A stretch of DNA of 6,841 nt from JBDIBB01 sp039812685. GTDB taxonomy: Bacteria > Acidobacteriota > Vicinamibacteria > Vicinamibacterales > JAFNAJ01. Shown piece after piece: positions 1 to 5,616 of the stretch. The DNA lies in contig JBDIBB010000189.1 in assembly GCA_039812685.1 (NCBI GenBank), positions 1 through 6,841 on the forward strand, given 5' to 3'. How positions within the stretch are numbered: the stretch's first letter is position 1; each line of letters opens with the position of its first letter. The notes under the pieces were generated by a model, which did not search any database, was not told where the DNA came from, and saw only the letters and a program-made list of their open reading frames with translations. Both the position numbers and the translations under genes were made by a program.

Positions 1-1655
1 CCGGCGGTGCCGTCTGGCCGGAACTCGAAGACCACATCCTGCTGGGGGTCGTGGCGCGGCCAGGACGGCAAACCGGCCCCGTTTGGGTCGCCGGTCCTGG
101 CGAAGTTGACCCAGTAGCGCTGCGCCACGTTCGACACCGCGAGGTCCTCGGGTGACAGAGTGGTCCCTGGGCGTGCCGCGAGCGTGCCGAACACGAACCC
201 GATCTCTCCTCCGTGCGGGGTCCCGGCGCGCATCTGCTCGCGCATCGCCGTCGGCACGTAGGAAAAGCGGTAGCGGTAGGCAGGCGACCCGTTGGCCGCG
301 AAGGCACTCGCCGCGAAGCGGGCGGGCTCGGCCTGGCCGAAGTCGTTGTTGGCCCGCGCCACCAACGTAGCCAGGTCCGTCGTGCCGTCGGGGTCGTACG
401 CCGCCTTCGCCTGGGCGCTCCACTGCCCGTAGCGGGCCCAGAGCGCTTCCTTCGTGGTGGCCCTGACCCGGTTCCCGGCCGTGTCGGCGCTGTTGCTGCC
501 GGCCATGAACGCCACGCGCGGCTGACGGCGAGCCTTGTAGGCCGTCTCGGCGGTCTCGGTGACCAGCGTGCCGTCGAGCACCGGCGTCGTCTCGTAGGAC
601 GGAGCGTTCACACCCGCGTGCGCCGGGGCGCCACGCAGCACCTCGTCGGCGCTGAGGGCGCGCAGCCTCGCCATGGCGGCCGCGTCTGTGCCGTCGATTC
701 CCATCGCCCGCGCGAACGTGGTCCCGATCGTCTCGCCCGAGACCGGGTAGTTGGGATCGACGCCGTCCTCGCGCATCGGTCGTGCCGTGAGCACGCCGTC
801 GCGTGAGCCGCCGGATTGCGCGATGGCCTTGTGGAAGAGGCCCCTCGCGAAGGGCGACGCCAGCAGGCTGTGGACCGACACCCCGCCGGCAGAGAACCCG
901 AAGATCGTCACGTTGTTCGGGTCGCCACCGAAGCCCGCGATGTTCCGCCTCACCCATTGCAGGGCGGCGATCTGATCCATGTAGGCGTAGTTGCTCTTGA
1001 GCTCGTCAGGGCGTTCGCGGCTCAGCGCGGGATGCGCGAAGAATCCGAAGCGTCCGAGGCGGTAGTTGATCGTGACGAGGACAACCCCCTGTTTGGCGAA
1101 TGGCGTGCCACCGGCACCAGTTAACGCACCCGACCCACCCACGAACCCACCGCCGTGGATCCACACCATGACCGGCAGCTTCGCCTCGGCGGTGGCACTC
1201 GCCGGGCGCCAGACGCTCAGGAACAGGCAGTCTTCCGAAGGCGGCGCCGCCGGAGCGGTCGGGGTTGGAGGTGCGCCTGGGGTCGGGCGTGTCCCCGTAG
1301 CGGGAGGCGCACCTGATCCCGGAGGCGCGGGGGCACTCGGCGGCGGGCCGAAGCGGCCCTGCATGCAGTTCGCCCGGAACTCCGTCGCCTGTCGCACGCC
1401 GGTCCACGGCGGTGCCGGCTGGGGCGGTCGCCAACGCAGCTCGCCCACGGGCGGCGCGGCGAACGGGATGCCCTTGAACGACTCGACGCCGTCGGCGGTC
1501 ACCCCCTGCACCTGACCGCTCTCGACCCGCACGACCGCGGGCCCCTGCTGCGTCGCTGCAGAGCCGACCCCGATCACCGCGAGCGCGAGCGCACACCACA
1601 GAAGCCTTGCGAGTCTGGACGCCGCCCTGGCGGTGTTGCGACGTTCCGAGCGCAT
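1..1655 (-). CDS. Exported type-B carboxylesterase (alpha/beta hydrolase), C-terminus cut by window edge
   Basis: Probably hydrolyses carboxylic esters in the periplasm or outside the cell; substrate unknown. I read 551 codons from ATG at 1655 with no stop before the left edge; family members usually end about 20-30 residues later. Seen: an Arg-rich start and hydrophobic stretch (about residues 17-33) ending GSAA, a likely signal peptide; the FKGIPFAAPP N-terminal block; the oxyanion-hole motif HGGGF (167-171); nucleophile elbow GFSAGG with Ser255; GSNSAD with probable acid Asp391; and PHGGEIGFVFG with His481. Two oddities: the elbow has Phe254 where the family normally has Glu (GESAGG), and a Pro/Ala/Gly/Thr-rich stretch (about 104-139) sits between Cys97 and Cys143, the usual disulphide loop. 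The start at 1655 is preceded by a GGGGGTG stretch; an in-frame ATG at 1673 would add six residues. It is divergent from the aldo/keto reductase. Family call is very secure; the exact start is less so. Confidence 0.95.
   Translation of the reverse strand, partial: MRSERRNTARAASRLARLLWCALALAVIGVGSAATQQGPAVVRVESGQVQGVTADGVESFKGIPFAAPPVGELRWRPPQPAPPWTGVRQATEFRANCMQGRFGPPPSAPAPPGSGAPPATGTRPTPGAPPTPTAPAAPPSEDCLFLSVWRPASATAEAKLPVMVWIHGGGFVGGSGALTGAGGTPFAKQGVVLVTINYRLGRFGFFAHPALSRERPDELKSNYAYMDQIAALQWVRRNIAGFGGDPNNVTIFGFSAGGVSVHSLLASPFARGLFHKAIAQSGGSRDGVLTARPMREDGVDPNYPVSGETIGTTFARAMGIDGTDAAAMARLRALSADEVLRGAPAHAGVNAPSYETTPVLDGTLVTETAETAYKARRQPRVAFMAGSNSADTAGNRVRATTKEALWARYGQWSAQAKAAYDPDGTTDLATLVARANNDFGQAEPARFAASAFAANGSPAYRYRFSYVPTAMREQMRAGTPHGGEIGFVFGTLAARPGTTLSPEDLAVSNVAQRYWVNFARTGDPNGAGLPSWPRHDPQQDVVFEFRPDGTA
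1239..1346 (-). repeat. Low-complexity Pro/Ala/Gly/Thr-coding insert inside the carboxylesterase
   Basis: Residues about 104-139 of the esterase are almost only Pro, Ala, Gly, Thr and Ser, with recurring APP/GAPP/TP units. At the DNA level these come from imperfectly repeated GGAGGCGC/GGTGCGCC-like blocks on the plus strand. The reading frame stays open and the conserved SEDCLFL block resumes at once, so this is an in-frame expansion in a surface loop, not a frameshift. Confidence 0.7.
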
Positions 1656-1873
1656 CCGTTCACCCCCGTCCATCCCGCGGCTGAATGGCCAACGACCTCC
1701 GAGGCCGCGCGATGGCGCTGACGCGGTCACCATCGGAAGACCAGCGTAGGTCACCGCGCACACCTCCCCTTGCTCGTTCGCTCCGAAAGTTTGCCTATTC
1801 GTGCGAATGTGGCGGACCGTGCCGAACCGCCGGTGCTCGCACGGCCGCGGGCGTCCCCGCCGCGAGCGAACCA

Positions 1874-1910
1874 CGCACGATCGGGCGAGCTTTTCGGACG
1901 ATCGTGCAAA
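1874..1910 (+). promoter_or_regulatory. Tandem AraC-type operator half-sites upstream of the aldo/keto reductase
   Basis: Two direct-repeat half-sites are seen: CGCACGATCGGGCGAG from 1874 and CGGACGATCGTGCAAA from 1895, offset by exactly 21 bp (two helical turns). The same arrangement occurs upstream of the araC gene at 4294/4315. The 20 bases at 1891-1910 match 4311-4330 at 15 positions without gaps. AraC proteins carry two helix-turn-helix motifs per monomer and usually bind as dimers to direct repeats about 21 bp apart. Assigning this site to the AraC protein encoded in this window is inference. Confidence 0.65.
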
Positions 1911-1930
1911 TGCGGGTGCGGTCCGGCCGC

Positions 1931-1936
1931 TAGACT
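1931..1936 (+). promoter_or_regulatory. Possible -10 element of the aldo/keto reductase promoter
   Basis: TAGACT matches the sigma-70 -10 consensus at four of six positions. It lies 36 bp after the start of the proximal half-site, the same offset as TACGCT upstream of araC. No good -35 box exists at the right distance, and the proximal half-site would overlap that position, as expected for an activator-dependent promoter. The implied transcript leader is very short (about 13-15 nt) and would begin at or in the ribosome site, which lowers confidence. Confidence 0.35.
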
Positions 1937-1940
1937 CGTC

Positions 1941-1947
1941 GGAGGAG
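1941..1947 (+). promoter_or_regulatory. Ribosome binding site deciding the aldo/keto reductase start
   Basis: GGAGGAG lies 9 nt before ATG 1957. It fixes this start over the upstream in-frame ATG at 1801. Family members also begin with an MQ-R-LG-type strand like the one starting here. Confidence 0.85.
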
Positions 1948-1956
1948 CACACGAAC

Positions 1957-2955
1957 ATGCAGACGCGCACACTCGGCAGCGGCGGCCTCACGGTCTCGGC
2001 CATCGGATATGGGTGCATGGGACTCGAGGCCGTCTATGGTCCCGCGACCGACCGTCAACAAGGGGCGCGCCTGCTTCGCGCCGCCGTCGACCGCGGCGTC
2101 ACCCATTTCGACACCGCCGAGGTGTACGGCCCGTTCACCAACGAGATCCTCGTTGGGGACGCGCTCGCCCCTGTCCGTGGACAGGTCACCATCGCGACCA
2201 AGTTCGGTTGGGAGATCGACGCTTCGACCGGGCAGCGCACCGGCGGGCTCGACAGTCGCCCCGAGCACATCCGCGACGTTGTCGATGCGATGCTGACGCG
2301 GATGAAGATCGACGCCATTGACCTGCTGTATCAACACCGCGTCGATCCGAACGTGCCGATCGAGGACGTCGCGGGCACCGTGAAGGAGTTGATCGCGGCC
2401 GGCAAGGTGCGACACTTCGGTCTCTCCGAGGCCGCGCCGGCGACCATCCGTCTGGCGCACGCGGTACAGCCGGTCGCCGCGGTGCAGAGCGAGTACTCGC
2501 TGTGGACGCGCGACGTCGAGCAGAACGGCGTGCTCTCGACGTGCGAGGAGCTCGGCATCGGGTTCGTGTCGTGGGGCCCGCTCGGCTCCGGGTTCCTGAC
2601 GGGCGCGATCGACGCGAAGACGACCTTCGACGCCACGGACTTCCGCAGCGCCGCGCCGCGCTTCTCGCCCGAGGCTCGCGATGCCAACGTGGCGATGGTG
2701 GACCTGCTGAAGCGAATCGCAGCGCAGAAGCAGGCCACGCCCGCGCAGGTGGCGATCGCGTGGCTTCTGGCGCAGCAGCCGTGGATCGTGCCCATCCCAG
2801 GAACCACGAAGTTGCATCGTCTCGACGAGAACCTCGGCGCGGCCAATCTCGAGCTCACGCCTGCCGACCTGCACGAGATGGCCGAGGCCGCGAAGAGGAT
2901 CGAGGTCCACGGCGCGCGCCTCCCGGAGGCCGTGCTGAAGTACTCCTATCGCTAG
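1957..2955 (+). CDS. Aldo/keto reductase, NADPH-dependent
   Basis: A cytoplasmic 332-residue reductase with the (beta/alpha)8 barrel of the AKR superfamily, reducing aldehydes or ketones with NADPH; the physiological substrate cannot be read from sequence. The complete catalytic tetrad is visible: Asp52 and Tyr57 in FDTAEVYG, Lys82 in ATKFGW, His127 in YQHRVD. Cofactor-binding segments follow: SEYSLWTRD (178-186), GPLGSGFLTG (207-216) and the C-terminal IPGTTKLHRLDENLGA (280-295), whose Thr, Lys and Arg normally hold the 2'-phosphate of NADP. Length and motifs are normal for the YhdN/IolS/AKR13-like group, with no truncation. Downstream it faces the esterase 713-like gene with a 15-bp gap. 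Tandem AraC-type half-sites lie 47-83 bp upstream. AraC_N regulators controlling carbonyl reductases are known, for example E. coli YqhC with yqhD/dkgA, which supports a role in carbonyl metabolism or detoxification. Confidence 0.96.
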   Translation: MQTRTLGSGGLTVSAIGYGCMGLEAVYGPATDRQQGARLLRAAVDRGVTHFDTAEVYGPFTNEILVGDALAPVRGQVTIATKFGWEIDASTGQRTGGLDSRPEHIRDVVDAMLTRMKIDAIDLLYQHRVDPNVPIEDVAGTVKELIAAGKVRHFGLSEAAPATIRLAHAVQPVAAVQSEYSLWTRDVEQNGVLSTCEELGIGFVSWGPLGSGFLTGAIDAKTTFDATDFRSAAPRFSPEARDANVAMVDLLKRIAAQKQATPAQVAIAWLLAQQPWIVPIPGTTKLHRLDENLGAANLELTPADLHEMAEAAKRIEVHGARLPEAVLKYSYR

Positions 2956-2970
2956 TCCCGCTCCGCGCCA

Positions 2971-4065
2971 CTATTTCTTGCCGACGTTCGCCCCGATCCA
3001 CTGCAGGATCCAGTCCGCGATCCGGAGGTGATTCCTGTCCTGCATGATCATGTGGCTGTTGCCGTTGATGCCGCGGTCGGGCGGCGCCAGCATCTCGGCC
3101 CGACCGCCGGCGGTCTTGAGACGGCCGATCATCGCCTGGCACATCTCGTAGCGCTGTTGCCACGTGGGCAGGGTCGGCAACCCGGTCGGGTTGTCGCGAT
3201 GGTCGCCGAACACCACCAGCACGGGCACGGTTGCGAGGGTCTTGATCTGGTCGGCTGTGTACTCCGGGCACCGTCCTGGCTCGACGAGCACGAGCCCCTT
3301 CGCCGCCGCCGGGTTGAGCAGGGCCGCTTCGAGGGGGAACGACCCCGACTGCGAGTGCCCCATCAGGACGGCGCCTTTGAGCTGGCCCGCGAGGTCGGCC
3401 AGCGCCTTCCAGTTCGGGTTCGGCTGCGGGAAGCTGGGACTGATGTCGGGCACGGCTTGCTTCGACAACTCGCCCACGGCCGCCACGGGGAACTGCGTGT
3501 CGGCGAAGGGCTGGCCGGCCTTGGCCCCGAAGCGGAAGTTCGGCCAGACCCCTTCATCGCTGAACCGCAACCACGGCGGAAGCCTGTCGGCCGTCGCCAC
3601 GCCCGCGCGGACGTCGTTGAGCACGGCCTGGTTGAATCCTGACCGGCCGCGCCCCACCTGGTCGGGGACGTAGACGGGATGGCCCTTCCGGACGAAGTAC
3701 TCGTCCCAACCCATCCGACCGTCTGGCGTCGTCTCCCACGATTTGCCCGTCAGCGTCGCGCCGTGGAGCATCACGACCGGGACGTTCCCGTCTCCGCCCT
3801 GCGGCACCATGAACCGCACGTACATCTGGTTGATGGTGATGTGCCCGCCTGGTCCAAGGTCCCCCAGTTGCCCCTTCGTCTGTTCGACCGACTCGCCGCC
3901 GACGTAGAAGCTGCCCTGCGCCTTCAGTACCAGCGGCGTGTCAGGCGTCTTCACCTCGGCGAGGGCCTGGGCCGTCGCCCCGACGGGCAGCAGCACGACG
4001 CTCGCCAGCGTGGACAGCACCAGCACCGCTGACATGGGCCACACCGAGACTCGCTGAATCGCCAC
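2971..4065 (-). CDS. Secreted alpha/beta hydrolase, esterase 713-like
   Basis: A probable periplasmic or secreted esterase of 364 residues. I chose GTG 4065 because AGGAGAA (4077-4071) lies 5 nt before it; an in-frame ATG at 4098 would add an Arg-rich, unlikely extension. Residues 1 to about 34 form a signal peptide (hydrophobic SAVLVLSTLASVVLLPVG, then ATAQA). The mature part resembles, from memory, Alcaligenes esterase 713 (PDB 1QLW): GSFYVGG, MYVRF-VPQ, WETTPDGRMGWDEYF-RKG, DQ-GRGRSG, GHSQSG and GNSHMIMQDRN. By that match the triad is Ser238, Glu262 (in LVEPG) and His338, with Glu rather than Asp as acid. In esterase 713 the oxyanion loop is HGCCLTG, with two adjacent cysteines forming a disulphide; here it is HGATLTG (101-107), so the cysteine pair is absent while Gln239 after the nucleophile is kept. 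It is convergent with the reductase and divergent from araC. Natural substrate unknown. Confidence 0.92.
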   Translation of the reverse strand: MAIQRVSVWPMSAVLVLSTLASVVLLPVGATAQALAEVKTPDTPLVLKAQGSFYVGGESVEQTKGQLGDLGPGGHITINQMYVRFMVPQGGDGNVPVVMLHGATLTGKSWETTPDGRMGWDEYFVRKGHPVYVPDQVGRGRSGFNQAVLNDVRAGVATADRLPPWLRFSDEGVWPNFRFGAKAGQPFADTQFPVAAVGELSKQAVPDISPSFPQPNPNWKALADLAGQLKGAVLMGHSQSGSFPLEAALLNPAAAKGLVLVEPGRCPEYTADQIKTLATVPVLVVFGDHRDNPTGLPTLPTWQQRYEMCQAMIGRLKTAGGRAEMLAPPDRGINGNSHMIMQDRNHLRIADWILQWIGANVGKK

Positions 4066-4070
4066 GCGCG

Positions 4071-4077
4071 TTCTCCT
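4071..4077 (-). promoter_or_regulatory. Ribosome binding site deciding a GTG start (esterase 713-like gene)
   Basis: On the minus strand AGGAGAA is followed after CGCGC by GTG 4065. The ATG at 4098 has no comparable site and would place a charged tail before the signal peptide. Confidence 0.8.
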
Positions 4078-4293
4078 CGTTTGACTGGGTCGTCGCACAC
4101 CGTGTTCTCTGGCTCCACGGGCGGTCCCGTGAGCTCTTCATCCGAATGTACGGCCGTCCGAGCCGACGACGTTGCCGTTTTGGGTGAGAATCTTGCCCGT
4201 TCCTCCAAACCAGGACTCGGGCTGACCGGCGCCAGAAAGGGGGCCGAACTCAGCGCGTGCCGCGACATGCCGCTATGCCACGGCGGGCGACGC

Positions 4294-4330
4294 CGCACGA
4301 ACAGGGCAGATTTTCGCAGGATCAGGCACA
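4294..4330 (+). promoter_or_regulatory. Tandem AraC-type operator half-sites upstream of the araC gene
   Basis: Two direct-repeat half-sites are seen: CGCACGAACAGGGCAG from 4294 and CGCAGGATCAGGCACA from 4315, exactly 21 bp apart; the first twelve bases agree at ten positions. The distal copy has GAAC for GATC and one extra G before CAG. They mirror the pair at 1874/1895 in sequence, orientation and spacing, and lie 95 bp before the araC start. The simplest reading is autoregulation by the adjacent regulator; an effect on the divergent esterase gene, about 230 bp away, is possible. Confidence 0.62.
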
Positions 4331-4350
4331 CTACCGTTCGACGGCCTTGC

Positions 4351-4356
4351 TACGCT
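4351..4356 (+). promoter_or_regulatory. Possible -10 element of the araC promoter
   Basis: TACGCT, preceded by GC as in the reductase promoter (GC-TAGACT), begins 36 bp after the start of the proximal half-site, exactly the offset seen upstream of the reductase. By itself it is a weak -10 match (three of six), so the support is the conserved spacing. Confidence 0.33.
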
Positions 4357-4425
4357 GGGGTGGGTCGATCACCGTGAGGTCAGCGCCCGCCCCCACCACG
4401 CGGGACGCTTCAAGGAGTTGCGCAC

Positions 4426-5466
4426 ATGCGAGAGCACGGGTCGGCTGTGACCAAGGCCAGCGGGCGCGCCGTCGTGTCCAACCGAGGGCAAGGGCACTTG
4501 AGGCTGGCCAGGCCCTCGGCGCCGGCCGCAGAAGCCCAGCGTCCCGAGGAACCGCGGGCGGACAGCCTGGCGCGGCTCGCCGGCTTGCTCGCCGCACACA
4601 CCCCGTACGACGGATCCTTCCCGCTCCGCGTCGCAGGCGTGCACGCCATCCGCCGCTCCTCGGTGTCGCGCGACATGGTGCGCGCGACGGTCGCGCCCGC
4701 CCTCTGTGTCGTCGCGCAGGGCGCGAAGGTCGTCGTCCTCGGCCGCGAGGTGTTCGCGTACGACTCGTCGCGGATGATTGCCTATTCCGTGGAACTGCCG
4801 GTGGCCGCCCAGATCGTCCGGGCGACCTCGCGGGAGCCGTTTCTCGCCCTCAAGCTCGATCTCCACGCCTACAAGATCGCGGAGCTGAGTCTCAGGGTCT
4901 TCCCGCACGGGGTCCCCATCCCGCGTGACACCCGCGGCGTCTGCGTCGGGCAGACCAGCACCGCAATGGTCGATGCGGCATCGCGACTGCTCGAGTTGAT
5001 GGCCGACCCCACGGACGCGGAGTTGTTCGCGCCGCTCGTCATCGACGAGATCCTGATGCGCCTGCTGCGCAGTGCGATCGGTCCACGGGTCGCGCTGCTC
5101 GGCCAGCAAGAGTCCGGAGTGCAGCGCGTCACGAGAGCCGTGACGTGGGTCCGCGAGAACTTCGCCCAGCCGATCAAGGTGGAGGACCTGGCCGACCTCG
5201 CGAACATGAGCCTGTCGTCGTTCCACCAGCACTTCCGGGCGGTCACCGCGATGAGCCCGCTGCAGTATCAGAAGGTGTTGCGGCTCCACGAGGCGCGTCG
5301 CCTGATGTTGGCGCGCATGCTGGACGCGGGCAGCGCGGGGCGCCAAGTCGGCTATCTCAGCGCGTCACAGTTCAGCCGCGAATACACGCGTCTGTTCGGC
5401 AGCGCCCCGACGCGCGACATCGCGAGGCTGCGCGAGGATGGCGCGGTCGCGGAAGGTGCCCGATAG
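4426..5466 (+). CDS. AraC-family transcriptional regulator with AraC_N sensor domain
   Basis: A 346-residue cytoplasmic DNA-binding regulator. The start is set by AAGGAG (4412-4417), 8 nt upstream. From about residue 48 to 215 it matches the AraC_N type domain (PF06719): a small cupin-like half with FPLRVAGVHAIRRSS, LCVVAQGAKVVVLGREVFAYDSS and YSVELPVAAQI, then a helical part. The C-terminal 110 residues form the paired helix-turn-helix: first motif around 249-272 (IKVEDLADLANMSLSSFHQHFRA), linker MSPLQYQKVLRLHEARRLML, second around 302-320 ending VGYLSASQFSREY, then RLFGSAPTRDI. Length exceeds most relatives because of an Ala/Arg-rich N-terminal tail of about 45 residues with no visible motif. 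Regulators of this subgroup commonly neighbour oxidoreductase genes; E. coli YqhC is a characterised example responding to aldehydes. Operator-like repeats before this gene and before the reductase suggest both are targets; the ligand is unknown. Confidence 0.95.
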   Translation: MREHGSAVTKASGRAVVSNRGQGHLRLARPSAPAAEAQRPEEPRADSLARLAGLLAAHTPYDGSFPLRVAGVHAIRRSSVSRDMVRATVAPALCVVAQGAKVVVLGREVFAYDSSRMIAYSVELPVAAQIVRATSREPFLALKLDLHAYKIAELSLRVFPHGVPIPRDTRGVCVGQTSTAMVDAASRLLELMADPTDAELFAPLVIDEILMRLLRSAIGPRVALLGQQESGVQRVTRAVTWVRENFAQPIKVEDLADLANMSLSSFHQHFRAVTAMSPLQYQKVLRLHEARRLMLARMLDAGSAGRQVGYLSASQFSREYTRLFGSAPTRDIARLREDGAVAEGAR

Positions 5467-5560
5467 ACCGCCACGCCGCACGACCGGTCCGGAACCCGCC
5501 TGCTATTGCCGAATCTGGTGCGTGACGCGTCGTGTGACGCGACGATGCCCCGATTGCCGC

Positions 5561-5575
5561 CGCCCGTGGCGGGCG
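5561..5575. terminator. GC hairpin between araC and the methyltransferase gene
   Basis: CGCCCG-TGG-CGGGCG is a perfect 6-bp inverted repeat with a 3-nt loop, about 95 nt after the araC stop and about 32 nt before the methyltransferase ribosome site. No T-run follows, so it is at best a weak intrinsic terminator; it could be a leader hairpin or, in DNA this GC-rich, chance. A second small inverted repeat, CCGAG/CTCGG, spans 5578-5597. Confidence 0.3.
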
Positions 5576-5606
5576 AGCCGAGCGGAGGCTCACTCGGGGC
5601 GTGAAC

Positions 5607-5611
5607 GGAGG
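5607..5611 (+). promoter_or_regulatory. Ribosome binding site deciding a GTG start (methyltransferase)
   Basis: GGAGG runs into the GTG at 5611, which therefore cannot be served by it. The next in-frame GTG, at 5617, sits 5 nt after the motif and is the better start. Confidence 0.65.
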
Positions 5612-5616
5612 TGGCT

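Larger units (their letters stand above)
1656..1956. other. Divergent intergenic region, carboxylesterase / aldo-keto reductase
   Basis: This 301-bp gap holds no convincing gene. The reductase reading frame stays open upstream to an ATG at 1801, but that extension is Arg-rich without family resemblance and the strong ribosome site lies at 1941. It contains the tandem operator-like repeats (1874-1910), a -10-like hexamer at 1931, and a small palindrome ATTCG-TG-CGAAT at 1797-1808 of unknown meaning. I see no clear promoter for the esterase. Confidence 0.7.
4066..4425. other. Divergent intergenic region, esterase 713-like gene / araC gene
   Basis: This 360-bp gap holds no convincing gene; open frames through it lack family resemblance and good ribosome sites. 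The right part has the tandem operator-like repeats (4294-4330), a -10-like hexamer (4351) and the araC ribosome site (4412-4417). I saw no clear promoter for the esterase 713-like gene in the left 230 bp. Confidence 0.7.

Noticed and set aside
213..806. Plus-strand frame of 197 codons opposite the carboxylesterase 3' part
   Set aside because: Arg/Gly/Val-rich antisense shadow; the minus strand here encodes the conserved catalytic Asp and His segments.
1006..1599. Minus-strand 197-codon frame within the carboxylesterase
   Set aside because: It is another frame of the same strand; the true frame carries the signal peptide, HGGGF and GFSAGG motifs and is open from 1655 to the edge.
1875..1907. 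Perfect 9-bp inverted repeat GCACGATCG ... CGATCGTGC with 15-nt spacer, resembling a TetR- or LysR-type operator
   Set aside because: It arises because the core GATC of the two direct-repeat half-sites is self-complementary. The direct-repeat reading also explains the matching pair at 4294/4315, which has no such inverted repeat.
1801..1956. In-frame upstream extension of the aldo/keto reductase from ATG 1801 (52 extra codons)
   Set aside because: The extension is Arg-rich without family resemblance, covers the operator-like repeats, and the strong GGAGGAG is placed for ATG 1957.
1930..2910. Long open frame of 326 codons on the minus strand opposite the aldo/keto reductase
   Set aside because: Its protein is Arg/Gly/His-rich with no family motif; it is the usual antisense shadow of a high-GC gene whose plus-strand product has all catalytic residues.
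2956..2970. Bidirectional terminator between the convergent reductase and esterase genes
   Set aside because: Only 15 bp separate the stops, and I see neither an inverted repeat nor a T-run there.
4369..5346. Long open frame of 325 codons on the minus strand opposite araC
   Set aside because: Low-complexity Arg/His/Gln-rich translation without motifs; the plus strand encodes a complete AraC_N and helix-turn-helix protein.
5522..5544. Direct repeat GTGACGCG x2 (TGACGCGTCG / TGACGCGACG) downstream of araC as a possible binding site
   Set aside because: Short, 13-bp offset, not repeated elsewhere in the window, and easily produced by chance in such GC-rich sequence.
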